From positions 1,390,932-1,454,931 of the forward strand of contig CM074818.1 in assembly GCA_037447605.1 (NCBI GenBank): a stretch of DNA of 64,000 bases, given 5' to 3'. A program made the translations under genes and the position numbers. The stretch comes from Zygnema circumcarinatum (taxonomy: Eukaryota; Streptophyta; Zygnematophyceae; Zygnematales; Zygnemataceae). How positions within the stretch are numbered: the first letter of the stretch is position 1; each line of letters opens with the position of its first letter. Below are positions 1 through 9,906 of this stretch, in pieces. The notes below the pieces were generated by a model. It did not search any database. It was not told where the DNA came from and saw only the letters and a list, made by a program, of their open reading frames with translations.

Positions 1-1466
1 CGAACCGTAGTCCATAATGGGATGTCCCTTTTAGATATCGAAAGATTCTCTTGACTGCCTCCCAATGCTTAGCCCCTGGATTCTCCATGTACCTGGAAGC
101 CGTACTGACTGCTTTCGCCAGATCCGGGCGCGTTCCCACCATAAGGTACATTAGGCTGCCGATGGCAGACCTGTACGGAGTACTCGCCATGTCCCGCGCC
201 TCCGCCTCCGTCTGAGGGCTCATGTCCCGGCTGAGCTCCGTGCTGCCGTCCATGGGAGTGGAGCATGGTGAACATTTGTCCATGTTGAACTTCGCCAAGA
301 CCTCCTTGGCGTACTTCTCCTGGCAGAGGAACAAGCTATCGTCTCTCCCCCTCTTAAGCTGGATGCCGAGAAGGTATTCCGCAGGGCCGAGATCTGACAT
401 CTGAAAATTCTGCTTTAGAAGGTCTTTGAGACCCTGAATGCTCTTCATGGAGGAACTCACAATGATGAGGTCATCTACATAGATACCTACAAACATTTGT
501 GCGTCTCCCTCCCCTTGCGTGTACACCGAGTGGTCGGCGTTGAAGCGCGTGAAGCCATTCTTGATGAGCAGTTCGTGGATTTTCTGGTACCAAATTCTCG
601 GCGCTTGTTTCAGCCCATACAGGCTCTTGACAAGTCTGCATACGAGGTGCTCTGCTCCTGGTTCAACCGTTCCCTCCGGTTGCTGCATGTAGATCTCCTC
701 CTCGAGATCTCCATAAAGAAATGCCGCTTGATGTCCACTGGTGGATCGCATCCCTTCGTCTCACAAGATCAAATCACGCGCCAAGCAGCGAGTTGAACTT
801 CTGCTGACTACACGTGCAAAGGCTCGTAATAGTCGATTCCACTTCGCGGCGAAACCTTTCGCCACTAGCCGTGCCTTGAACCTATCTACACTCTATCCGG
901 ATTCGCTTGACTTGGGACTCCACTTGCGTACCATTGTCTTTAAGGCCCTGGGGGCAGCTCTAGCCGCCACATGTCCCATTCTCCTTAAGACTATTCAGCT
1001 CGCTATCTATGGCGACTCTCCACTTCGCTGCGTCCGCTCCATCTAATGCGTCGGAATAGGTAGGCGGCTCCTCGAAATGTGCCATAAGGCAAAGTGCCAT
1101 TCCTGTGAAGTCGGCTGAGTCAAGGGGTACCTTTTCTGGGTTACCCCTCGGCCTCTTCCCCCTCTGAGTCCATGGGTTCCTTGGACCGAAGTCCCCGTAT
1201 TTCACAGGCTTGTTCCTGGGCCTCCAAGGTGGTTTTGTCCCGTAGTTGGGTGTAAACCCCTTCGCGTTGGCATACAGGGGTGGGTCCATCCCATGCCGCG
1301 GTACCCATTTGGGTTGTCCCTGCGCAGTAGGGAGCTCCTCCGCTTCATCTTCAGTGATGTCTTGATCGTTGTCAGTATCGGACAGGTTGTCATCGGGCTG
1401 TTCCTCCGGGAATGCCGATTCGGGCGCTACCTCCTGAAAGGCCTCTTCTCCACGTTGCGGTGACAC
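1..1466 (-). pseudogene. Copia linker and reverse transcriptase remnant, frameshifted
   Basis: From 1466 to about 960 there is an acidic, proline-rich linker ending in the start of the reverse transcriptase domain (YSDALDGADAAKWRVAIDSE, the usual copia EAL..W..A...E entry motif). After that the frame is broken by several stops. Downstream the polymerase YVDD box is recognisable on the minus strand near 469-484, followed by a leftover of the RT C-terminal half (SDLGPAEYLLGIQLKR) to the window edge. Polymerase function is lost in this copy. Confidence 0.85.
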
Positions 1467-1695
1467 CGAGCGCCGAGGTGGGTTCTGGTCCGTTGGGTCG
1501 AGGGGGAAGGACGCTGGTGGGGGCAGATCCTCACCTCCCGCACATCCTCACCGAGAAATTCTATGGTCGGAGCTGCTCCACTGAACCGCTATGCCGCGCC
1601 TCCTTCTTGCTTTCCTCAACCAGAAGGTCGCTGACCGGGTCGACCTTCTCCTCGTGGACCCGATTCCATGTTTATAAGTCAAACCTGGCCGGGCG

Positions 1696-2535
1696 CTAGA
1701 AGCAAGGGAAGTAGTCAATTCTCCTCTCGGGATCAACTTCGTCAGTTCCCGCTGTTCTCGAATCGCTAGCCAAGATGGCGCAGCCTAATACTCGTGGGTG
1801 CTGAATTGTGGGCTTTCTCCCACTCCACATCTCCTCCGGTACTTTCCTGTGATCCTTCAGGGCGCTGGAGGGACATCTGTTCCGGATATAGGCCGCCGTG
1901 AGGATGGCTTCTCCCCAAAAATTTAAAGAGAAGGGTGACTCACTTAACATCGACCGTGTCATGTCGCCGAGGGTACGGTTCACTCTTTCCGCTGCTCCGT
2001 TGCTCTGTGGGCTGTACGGGGCCGTGAACTCGTGTCGGATCCCAAGGGACTTGAGATATTCAGAGAATTGGAGGGATTTATATTCTCCCCCATTATCCGT
2101 CCGGAATCTCTGAATCCTCTCGCCGGACTGCCTTTCTACCTCTGTCTGCCAAGTACGAAAGGTGTCGAATGCGTCGCTCTTGTGCGTCAGGAGCACAACC
2201 CAGATCTTCCTTGAGTAGTCATCAAGGAATGTGATGAAGTACCTTGATCCTCCCTTCGATTCCGGAGTGATCGGTCCACAGATGTCGCTGTGAACGAGCT
2301 CCAACCTCCGTGTCGCGCGGAATGCCTTTGCGCCGTGGGTCGTGAAGGGGTGACGATGGGTCTTGCCTACCGCGCAGTCGGGGCAGACTTCTCCCATTTT
2401 CGAGAGCGTCGTGAGGGGAAAACCTCGACGCAGGCTCAGCGTCGCGAAGGGCCCCGCATCATCAGACGGTACGTGCCCGTCGACGGGTGCCATTGTCGGG
2501 CTGACTCGGAGGCCGTGTGTGACTCGAGTCCCCAT
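1696..2535 (-). CDS. Copia integrase core
   Basis: The frame begins within a GAG-pre-integrase region (CPDCAVGKTHRHPF) and continues into an rve integrase core. The three catalytic acidic positions are visible: the first Asp in LVHSDICGPI, the second in FRTDNGGEYKS, and the Glu in NGAAERVNRTL. The insertion-target sequence HPRVLGC at the end is typical of the copia integrase C-terminal side. It is followed by a frame break before the linker to reverse transcriptase. Confidence 0.9.
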   Translation of the reverse strand: MGTRVTHGLRVSPTMAPVDGHVPSDDAGPFATLSLRRGFPLTTLSKMGEVCPDCAVGKTHRHPFTTHGAKAFRATRRLELVHSDICGPITPESKGGSRYFITFLDDYSRKIWVVLLTHKSDAFDTFRTWQTEVERQSGERIQRFRTDNGGEYKSLQFSEYLKSLGIRHEFTAPYSPQSNGAAERVNRTLGDMTRSMLSESPFSLNFWGEAILTAAYIRNRCPSSALKDHRKVPEEMWSGRKPTIQHPRVLGCAILASDSRTAGTDEVDPERRIDYFPCF

Positions 2536-2685
2536 TGAATGCCGACTTTACCGCCTCGAGAAATTTCGCGCTACGCTCGCCGCCCTTGGCGGGCTGGCCT
2601 ATGACCGCCGACCGCGACCGGGTGGTGGAGTGCAGTATCAATCGCATTCGCGCCATTGTCGCACCGCTTCCCCGTGGCAATTGCG

Positions 2686-3480
2686 TCAATCCTCCCGCTG
2701 CTGAACCGCTGATGTAGAGTTGAGAGTTCGAGGCGTGCTATCGGAAGCGGCCACCGAGACTCCCCCATCGCGCTTGCTGCCCTCAGCTCGCGCGGATGCT
2801 ACTAGTTCCCGTTTTACCGGACTCCAGTCTAGGTAGTAAAGTCCTCCCCGCTGGGTCCCTCGACACAGGATTTTTCTAGTTTTTTTATGCACTATTTTGC
2901 AGGTATTCTGCCTAAATATCCCCTCATATCCGCTCCCGCAGATCTGACTAACCGAAAAGAAGTTATTTCTAAGGGTTGGGGTGTGCAATACGCTACCAAT
3001 CCTGATTTGGGAAGCTGTTCCTTCACCGCATGGTGACAGCTGGACTACTCCTCCTTGTGTAACAGCGATCTGGTCTCCCGTGGCTGACGTCACCGCTCGT
3101 GACTCATCCAGCATCTGCATGTGAGAAAATAGAGACTTGTCGCTGCACATGTGCTTAGAAGCACCTGAGTCTATAAGCCACGGCAGATAATCAGAATAGT
3201 CAATTTCATTAACTGAAATTTGATTTACAAATGCTGCGTGCTTTGCTTCACTAGCCGACAGACTCGCGCTCATCTGGGCGGCTACATCTGCCGTGCAGTT
3301 CCGCGCCATGTGTCCCGGCTGTTTGCACTTGTAGCAGATGATCTCCTTGCCTTTGCCTTTGCCGTCCTTCTTGGGTGCGCTCGGGGTCGGTACGTTGCCC
3401 TGGGCAGCCTTCTTGGTTCGACATTCGGCTTCAAGGTGACCTTTGCGTTTGCAAAGTTGCAAAGTCGCCGGCAAGCCCAC
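2686..3480 (-). CDS. Copia zinc knuckle and aspartic protease segment
   Basis: A CCHC zinc knuckle (CYKCKQPGHMARNC) lies near residues 50-63 and is followed by the retropepsin active-site motif WLIDSGASKHM near residues 100-112. The knuckle binds the element's RNA and the protease cleaves the polyprotein. This frame sits between gag and integrase as expected for copia. The beginning overlaps the gag end in another frame, and the tail after about residue 220 has lost the expected GAG-pre-integrase sequence, so the copy is broken. Confidence 0.85.
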   Translation of the reverse strand: MGLPATLQLCKRKGHLEAECRTKKAAQGNVPTPSAPKKDGKGKGKEIICYKCKQPGHMARNCTADVAAQMSASLSASEAKHAAFVNQISVNEIDYSDYLPWLIDSGASKHMCSDKSLFSHMQMLDESRAVTSATGDQIAVTQGGVVQLSPCGEGTASQIRIGSVLHTPTLRNNFFSVSQICGSGYEGIFRQNTCKIVHKKTRKILCRGTQRGGLYYLDWSPVKRELVASARAEGSKRDGGVSVAASDSTPRTLNSTSAVQQRED

Positions 3481-3568
3481 TATTCTTCAGGCTCCGCTGG
3501 TCGACGCCATCACGCCATCCCATGGACTTTTCCCTTTGATCGTGTTTCTCCTCCGCTTCACCGCATTA

Positions 3569-4204
3569 TCACTTCCCGCGCGGGGTAAGCTGGATGTTTG
3601 ACCTGTTAAGAGTTTTCAGGGAGTTGATAGTTGATGCAAACCGGCTCGGCAAACCTCGGAGAAAGCTCACAATCTGATGATCCTGGATGATAGGCTGCCT
3701 GGCGATAACGAATTTCGCCATCAGTTCGTCGAAGCATATCACGTATGTAGTCAACTCCTCGGTCTGGGCCATCTTCATTTGCATCAGCTCATCGTAGAGC
3801 TCGAATTTGATGGTGATGTCGATGACGTCGTAGATGTTGGCGAGCTTCTGCCACATTTCGTAGGCGGACGTAAGCTCCCGAAGCATCTTGGCAGGGTTCC
3901 CTCTGACGCTTGAGGCGATGAGCAGCCTCACTTGAGCGTCCTTCATCGTCCACGTTGATAGCTCGTCGGCAGTCATGGGCGAATCAGCAGTCGGCGGCTT
4001 GACGGTCCCGTTCACGTACTTGACCACATTCTTGGTCTGCAAAAGGGTCATCATGTGCCACCGCCAGTCCTTGTAGTCAGTACCTTTGAAGATAGGAATA
4101 GTATGCCGAATGTCTCCATCAGCTCTGATACCACTTGTTGGTAATTCCATGGTGGAACCACCCTCGACAGAGTCGCCTCCACTCGGCTCTTGAGTCGTAG
4201 ACAT
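3569..4204 (-). CDS. Copia gag polypeptide (UBN2/DUF4219-like), transposon-borne
   Basis: This is a 211-residue open frame. The segment around residues 35-55 (IPIFKGTDYKDWRWHMMTLL) is the typical start of copia gag proteins, and the YDELMQMKMAQTEE region matches the body of the UBN2 family. Gag forms the retrotransposon particle. The frame is closed near the zinc-knuckle region, which lies in the next open frame (3480-2686), so a frameshift separates them. The annotated Met at 4204 lies upstream of the tRNA-primer site, so the native start may be further downstream. Confidence 0.8.
   Translation of the reverse strand: MSTTQEPSGGDSVEGGSTMELPTSGIRADGDIRHTIPIFKGTDYKDWRWHMMTLLQTKNVVKYVNGTVKPPTADSPMTADELSTWTMKDAQVRLLIASSVRGNPAKMLRELTSAYEMWQKLANIYDVIDITIKFELYDELMQMKMAQTEELTTYVICFDELMAKFVIARQPIIQDHQIVSFLRGLPSRFASTINSLKTLNRSNIQLTPRGK
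4121..4133 (-). promoter_or_regulatory. tRNA-iMet primer binding site of the copia element
   Basis: On the minus strand the bases read TGGTATCAGAGCT, the standard plant retrotransposon primer site complementary to the 3' end of initiator Met tRNA. It is preceded by two bases and then a CA dinucleotide (4136-4137 read as TG on the plus strand), the usual LTR terminus. The site lies inside the open gag frame. Confidence 0.8.
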
Positions 4205-4982
4205 CTTCGCAGCAGCTGTTCGCGAAAGGAAAGCTCAAGACAGATGCAAGACAAGAGACGTCAAGATAGAGAAAGCCCCACCGGGCATAAAACTCTGATT
4301 TTCTTTGGAGGTGAAGTACAACAGATTCAAGCAGCCCCTGGCTGCTTAATGCAGCTTGCACTACCCCACTTACTATTTCCCAAGACTAGCGACTATTCCT
4401 CTCCTCTTAACTACGTGCTCGGCTCACCGCTACACGCCTCTAATGGCATGTGTTATGAGGTTAATCTATCAATGCACCGAAGCGTGTGCCTTTTAAGTAG
4501 TCGCTGCCAGTGTGACCTGAAAGTCACCTCGCTGGCGCGGGTAAGGGGTTGGCGCGTAGGGACGCCGCTGCCGTTAGTCCCCTTTTGAGCTTTCCCCGCC
4601 GCTGCTGCTCTTCGCCAAGGCCGCCGCCGGGCCTCGAAGTCGCTATTCCGGGCCAAGGTGGGCGGGTTCGCTGGCCCCGCATAGCTTCCTAACTTGACGC
4701 ACCAAGGCTACCACTGCTCAAGGCCGCCATAGTCGGTAGACTTAGCGCCTTCAAGGCGCTCGCTGCCTCGATATGTCGATTCAAGGCCCAGCGCCGCCAT
4801 AATTCGCTTTCAGACGGGTACTGTAATCCCTGTCACGTCACTGCTCGCGCCACCGCCCTTGTCGCTGATGTTTGTGCCCGCCTATTATCCTCTGCAGACT
4901 ATGCGCTAACAACGCTGTAACGCCTCTACCTCGCATAACATAGGGATCCCACTTCGCCAATCGCTGCCTCGCCTCGGCGTCC
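4136..4982 (-). other. Putative 5' LTR of the copia element plus unassigned sequence
   Basis: By position this stretch should contain the 5' LTR of the copia element, because it starts with TG next to the primer site. No second LTR is available for comparison, so the outer LTR border cannot be fixed. No convincing gene was seen. The right part abuts the gypsy reverse transcriptase fragment, so an insertion or deletion junction lies somewhere here. Confidence 0.4.
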
Positions 4983-5372
4983 CTACTGTAGTTTAAGTGT
5001 GCCATCCGGCTTTGGTGGCAAAACGGCCGGGCTGGCCCAAGGTCCTTCTCCGGGTTCCATCAATCCGGCAGCCACATTCTCGTCGATCTGTCTTTCGACA
5101 TCGGCCTGCTGAGCAGCGGAAAAGCGATAAGGGGTCATGGTCATCACTGGAGGGGAATCCCCCGTATCGATGTGATGCTCAATCAGGTGGGTCTTGCCGA
5201 TGTCGAGTGAATGACGTGCAAAAACTAGGTGATTGCGGCGCAGCACTTGGCGCAATTGAGAATGCGTTTTGATTGGGTCTCTGAGAGTACCGCTGCCCCA
5301 ATCGACCGACTTTCTATCTCCGCCTACCTTCTTCATCACCGATGGTCTGCGGGCGGAAAGCTGTTTTATCAT
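4983..5372 (-). pseudogene. Gypsy reverse transcriptase N-terminal fragment
   Basis: The frame contains the gypsy polymerase entry region: HLIEHHIDTGDSPPV, then PYRFSAAQQADVERQIDE, then GPWASPAVLPPKPDGTLK. These correspond to the conserved H.I.TG..P, PYR and SPW.SP.V...K.DG blocks of Ty3/gypsy elements. The frame ends right after the DG block, before the catalytic YxDD motif, so the gene is truncated. Confidence 0.85.
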
Positions 5373-5622
5373 CTATGGGTGCGTCTTCCGGGTCTCATGC
5401 TATCGTAGGGCTGGACCCGAGGGAGCGTGGAGTGGGAGTCTCATCCGGTATCGTAATTCGGCGCAACTATTGGGGAAGAACGGGACCGGCCGCACAGATG
5501 ATACATGTTGATCTCTCGGTAGGGAGACCTCGCGCCGCGGGCGTCGTTTGGGAAGCGGAGGTGGCAAGGGACTCAAGGATGATGGGGAAGGAGTAATCTG
5601 TCCCGCCAGCAGATAAGTGCAA

Positions 5623-5898
5623 CTAACACGTAGAAAAGTCGATCTGTGCCCCCATTGCAATGAGCCAATCTGAGCCAAGCAGGATAGAATAATGCTCAGC
5701 GGCTGTGATGACCGCATTCACCGTGGCTCCCATCTCTCCAAGGCTGATGATCACCTGGGCACTGCCCAAACCTTCATGTAGACTCCCCTCAACCCCCACA
5801 TATCTGGGGATGGGTTCGAGTGACTTGTCCAACTTAACACTTGCAGCCTTCATCACTGGTTTAGACAGAACTGTGCGCATAGCTCCAGTGTCGATCAT
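5623..5898 (-). pseudogene. Gypsy retropepsin fragment
   Basis: The frame starts with MIDTGAMRTVLS, the D-T-G-A active site of retroviral-type aspartic proteases, and ends with ILLGSDWLIAMGAQIDF, the conserved ILG.DWL block that closes the domain. The spacing of about 60 residues fits the family. It lies upstream of the reverse transcriptase fragment on the same strand but in a separate frame. Confidence 0.8.
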
Positions 5899-8429
5899 GG
5901 CCTTGCTGGGATGACCGTTCAGCCATACATTGACAATGATTCGCGACGCTGGGTGTTGGGATCGTACGTGAGGACATGAATCAAGTAGGAGGCCGGGCGG
6001 GAGAGCTTAACTGGTCTCGAAGAGTGGGCGCTGCTACGCTGGGTGTATATTCACGGCTGTGGGATGTCCCGGGAGAGTAAGTTGCTGGGAACTGTGAGGC
6101 CGCAGGTGGCCTCTCGCTACTGCCGGCCAGCTTATTTAACGACGCTGCAAAGACTGGAACCGTAATCAATCGCGGACAAGGTAATTCGATCTTAGCCTTG
6201 TCCCCATGAGCCGATGAACCATGCCATCAGGATAGGCCATCCGGGTCGGGAGGAGGTCACGATCGGGCCGCTGGGGTAGAAACGGCCGCCTGCTGAGGGC
6301 GAGCGGGGAGGGTTCACGCGGTATTTTTCCGCCACCGGGCGCCGTCGGCCTGCCGTAAGCTGCCGGCTCCTACTAGTGAGATCGCAAGGCTTCCTCGTGC
6401 ATGGATCCTGCGATGACCCGTGGAAGGAGGGAGGACGGAAGTTCTCCTGACAGGGGGGGTAACCGGTGGAGCAGTGCCAGAGGAGCTGGCGCCGTTGACA
6501 TTGGCAGGGAGGAATGGCAGGGGATGCGAATGAGGATCACTCTGGTTCACAGGGAGCCTGCGCAAGGCCGCTGCAATCTGTGCGATACGGGCTTGAGCAC
6601 CCTCCTCAGAATTGATGGGGGATTCAGACCAAGCCGGTTGCAATGCTGCGGCAATCGGCGCAGTGCGTGCGCGGGCAGCCAGATCGGACTCGGCCCCTAA
6701 GGCGTTTGTCAAGGAAGGGGACTCCATAGGATGCAGATGAATCGGCGGTCGTTGCAAGATGGTATAAGAGGGTGGAGGAGGTGGATGAGGGCGAAAGGGG
6801 GGAGGAGTTCTCAATAGTGGGTGAGCAGCCGGGAGCATGTCCATGAAAGTGATCTCTGCAGGAGAGCTCCCTGCAGCTGCATCCTTCCCCTTTCGGGCTT
6901 TCTCACTGGAGAGTCTCCGCATGCATACACGGGCATCATGTCTCGTGATCCGCGTATGCGTGTCCATGGTCCACAAATAGCCTCGTTATGATCTCAGGCC
7001 GGCAGCTAGACAAACGCCTTCGGGAACCCCCTCGCTTTGTCATCCGACGGGCGCAATCGGGCTCCCCGGGTGCTCTCGGTGTGCCATCGGGATAAGGACC
7101 CCGAGCACCGGACGAGAAAACATCGGGTATGTGAGAGGATCTCACCGTTGCCTACCGGATGCAGGATCAGAGGGCGGCGGAGAAGGGGAAGGAGCTTGGT
7201 CGTGCTGGCGGTAGCCGCAGGCCGCACTTCACGTGGCTGCCCCTGACGCCCCAGCAAGTGATGCCGTGAGAAAGACGTGCTTGTTCCCCGGAAGCGCTAA
7301 GCGTAGCGATCATACAACCGCCGACTCGGGTCTCGTGAATTGCCGATATAGTCGCATCCCTCGACGGATCAAAGAGTATGCATTCATGTAAGTGTGGGAC
7401 TGACATGCCTGGGCTGCTCTCTGATCTTTCGGAATTTGCTCTTCCAATTTCTAACAAAGCCCGGGCATCTAACGGGAAGCCGTCGAGCAGCTCACGCATC
7501 CGTGAAGATCTTTCGCCGGCGGCTCCGGCGTAACCACCGGAGAACCTCTCGAAAGTCAGGTGTTCTCATCGATTTGCCAGCGCGCACAAAAACGCCCGCT
7601 GAATTCAAATGTACCCCGGCCATCACTATAGCACTCTATGTAGCTTAAGCTTCCGCTCAGCACGCTGATCGATCTGAAAATCCAGCGCTGTTCAAAGCCC
7701 GCTTGAATGTGTCCCTGTCGTGGTGCCGCATCGGCGTCCTTTTAGAAAGCGCTTTCGGGATGCCTTCCAATTGATCGCTTTCCTTCCGGGCCACCCAAGG
7801 GCTAGCTTGATCCACCGTCCTCTTTTCAGTTCCGCTATACGCTTTCTCCTCAAGATGTCTCGCCCAGGCTTCGTGATCTTCCCCGCTCGTGAATCCTCTT
7901 CAGTGATGATGCCCGCGGTATCTCTCACCTCTACTCTTTTCAGAATCATGGCTACCGGGCTTTGTCATCATCTCTTCTGCATCCGGCCGGGAACCTCGTG
8001 ACAAACGCAGGTGCTTCTCCCGCGCAGTTGGTGCGCGCGAAGCCGGAGGGTCCTGCGACGCCCCGCCCTGCCCCCGGCCGCCGCCTCGGGCTGCCGGATG
8101 GTTAAGTTGTGAACGCCGAGGTGAGGGTGTTCTCTCGGCGTAATCCCCCGGTTGCAGACTGCGCGGTCACCGCCAGGCCGGGAAGGGACTCCCTCGGTGC
8201 AAAGAGTTATCCCATTGAGATCCCGGTTCGCCTCGTGGGCCGCAGGGGGATCTCGTGTTCAACGGAATCCCTCTCTTCACGGCATCCGGGCGTCGCGGAT
8301 ACAAAGAATCGGGCAAGCCGCCAACTCTGATCATCTCAGCAAGGTATATCGCCAAATAACCTATGGCCATCAATGCGCTTCAGATGGGAGTCGCCGCAGC
8401 TTCTTCACAATCGACTGACCGCTTCAAGG

Positions 8430-8559
8430 TGTAGCGAAACGCTATACATGGGTTGTATGGCCGAGTACTTACATCCGCGGTTGCCTTTTAATGGTAAAGC
8501 ACTGGTGTGGGTACCGGGAGGTCCTGAGTTCGAACCCTGCTGCAGGCAGGTTCGTTACA
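8430..8559 (+). repeat. Left LTR of the TRIM
   Basis: This 130-bp terminal repeat is identical by eye to the right copy. It contains a tRNA-like stretch with a B-box type sequence (AGTTCGAACCC at 8527-8537) and an A-box type sequence (TGGCCGAGTACT at 8458-8469). Confidence 0.92.
8482..8548 (+). other. tRNA-like segment inside the TRIM LTR
   Basis: The stretch reads like a worn tRNA. AATGGTAAAGC resembles a D arm, CTGGT pairs with ACCGG as an anticodon stem around a 6-base loop, GGTCCTGAGTTCGAACCC resembles a variable loop plus T arm, and TGCCT near the start can pair with AGGCA at the end. The T stem is poorly paired and the 5' half is a few bases short, so it is probably not a working tRNA. 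The same segment recurs at 8822-8888 in the right LTR. It resembles threonine tRNAs from memory, and that assignment is only a guess. Confidence 0.5.
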
Positions 8560-8560
8560 T

Positions 8561-8573
8561 TGGTATCAGAGCC
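8561..8573 (+). promoter_or_regulatory. tRNA-iMet primer binding site of the TRIM
   Basis: TGGTATCAGAGCC begins one base after the left LTR, in the position required for priming minus-strand DNA synthesis. The copia element at 4133-4121 uses the same primer sequence. Confidence 0.88.
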
Positions 8574-8756
8574 AAGGGCCCGGTATTTGCAATCCACCCC
8601 AAAAACACCGTGATCTCCGAGCATGGTACGGATTGACTGGGTCCAGGCAGTCAACTATGACCAGAGTGTCTGAGGCCGTATATTTGGGCATGTGTTGAAG
8701 GAGCTTGAACGCTGCTCGTGAAAAACCTTGACTGCGCTCGAGGACGAGCCCGGTTT

Positions 8757-8769
8757 AGGTGGGGAGGAA
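8757..8769 (+). promoter_or_regulatory. Polypurine tract of the TRIM
   Basis: The run AGGTGGGGAGGAA lies immediately upstream of the right LTR, where plus-strand priming would start in an LTR retroelement. Confidence 0.75.
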
Positions 8770-8899
8770 TGTAGCGAAACGCTATACATGGGTTGTATGG
8801 CCGAGTACTTACATCCGCGGTTGCCTTTTAATGGTAAAGCACTGGTGTGGGTACCGGGAGGTCCTGAGTTCGAACCCTGCTGCAGGCAGGTTCGTTACA
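8770..8899 (+). repeat. Right LTR of the TRIM
   Basis: This is the second 130-bp copy, directly preceded by the polypurine tract and directly followed by the CAAGG target duplication at 8900-8904. Confidence 0.92.
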
Positions 8900-9464
8900 C
8901 AAGGTAAGCCAAACTGGGATACGGGTTCTCTTCTGTGATGCCCATCTTTAGTCTTTCTCTGACTGCTTCTTCCTCTGGGTCTGAATCCGTCCTTGGATTT
9001 CCGATCGTCTGATCTTCTTGAAGTCCCAAGTCTTCATCTGAAAACTCATGAAGATCTGTTTGTCCCTCTTGCTGCAGCTCTTCATCCATGGCGGCCGTGA
9101 CATGCAGTCATGCAGATCTACAGAGCCTCACGTATCGGCGTACGTGGATTCCGCCACAAACCTTCGCCCGGAGTACCAAGATGGGTTGCGGGAGACCGCC
9201 GAAGAAGTCGCGCGTCGTGACGCCACTCGCGCTGGCCCGGTGGCCAAACCGGCGGTAAGCGGCCGTTGGTGTGCCGCGGGGTTTGTCTGGCAGCACATGT
9301 TGCGGATCCTGGATTCGAGGTACGCCGCAGCGAAGACGCAGGGATCCCCTAAGATGTACCCCACCCGGGCGGGCCGACTCGATGCGCAGCAGCCCCTTCC
9401 TTTGTGCCTTCTTCCCCGGCCCTCTCTTCTCGGCTATCTTCCTCGCTAGACTTCTAGTTATCAT

Positions 9465-9906
9465 CGGTCATTGGGAGGAGTGTAAGGTGATATCACAAGA
9501 TGGTACTGTACAAATACCAAACAAAAAGTGTAACAGGGACCACCAGCATAAAGGTTGTTTAGAAATTCTCACCCTCACCACGACGGGTCGGGATCGCCAT
9601 TACAATGAAAGTGTCTTCTCACTGAAATCTTTGTCTGGCTGGGCTGAATGGGATGTCTAAATGCTATCAGCAAGAAGACTCTTTCTCTTTCTCTCTATGC
9701 AATGGAACTCTCTCTCTCTCTCTCTTACTTAGCATCTATTGCCGAGTCAAGAGGCGTAAAAGAAGAATGTGACAACAAACCACACAAAGAAATACAAATA
9801 CTAAGCCCAAAGACTAAAAGACAAACTAGCATCATCGCATATCCCATCTACTGACATCAGATAAAGAGATCCTGAGCCCCTAGCAGTGACAGTCTCCGGA
9901 CAATAA
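9465..9906. other. Intergenic sequence with no recognised gene
   Basis: This stretch lies between the gypsy remnant and the duplicated block. It has short CT runs near 9690-9725 and otherwise no protein domain, RNA gene or repeat that could be recognised. Confidence 0.5.

Larger units (their letters stand above)
1..4204 (-). mobile_element. Decayed Ty1/copia LTR retrotransposon, truncated by window edge
   Basis: Read on the minus strand the order is gag (4204-3569), CCHC zinc knuckle plus aspartic protease (3480-2686), integrase (2535-1696), a linker into reverse transcriptase (1466-960), then reverse transcriptase remnants to the window edge. Integrase before reverse transcriptase is the diagnostic copia (Pseudoviridae-type) order. 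The single expected polyprotein is broken into several frames, so this copy is not autonomous. A primer binding site matching the initiator Met tRNA lies at 4133-4121. The 3' LTR would lie left of base 1 and cannot be seen. Confidence 0.93.
8430..8899 (+). mobile_element. Intact TRIM (terminal-repeat retrotransposon in miniature)
   Basis: Two identical 130-bp direct repeats (8430-8559 and 8770-8899) bound a 210-bp internal region without coding capacity. The repeats begin with TG and end with CA, and their tips form an imperfect 9-bp inverted pair (TGTAGCGAA and TTCGTTACA). An initiator-Met primer site follows the left repeat, and a purine tract (GGTGGGGAGGAA) precedes the right one. CAAGG is duplicated at 8425-8429 and 8900-8904 as a 5-bp target site duplication. 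These are all the structural marks of a TRIM. Identical LTRs imply a recent insertion. It must be mobilised by proteins of another element. Confidence 0.92.
4983..9464 (-). mobile_element. Decayed Ty3/gypsy-type retroelement
   Basis: On the minus strand a retropepsin (5898-5623) is followed by the beginning of a gypsy-type reverse transcriptase (5372-4983), which then stops abruptly. Upstream, 9464-6300 carries several short open frames on the same strand (for example 9464-9108, 9089-8900 and 6976-6314) with the basic or proline-rich composition expected of a worn gag, but no domain there was recognised, so the right border is approximate. A young TRIM element (8430-8899) is inserted in it. 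The remaining reverse transcriptase, RNase H and integrase are absent. Confidence 0.65.

Noticed and set aside
8482-8548. Functional tRNA gene
   Set aside because: The T stem is badly paired, the anticodon loop is one base short and the segment is part of a mobile LTR, so it is reported only as tRNA-like.
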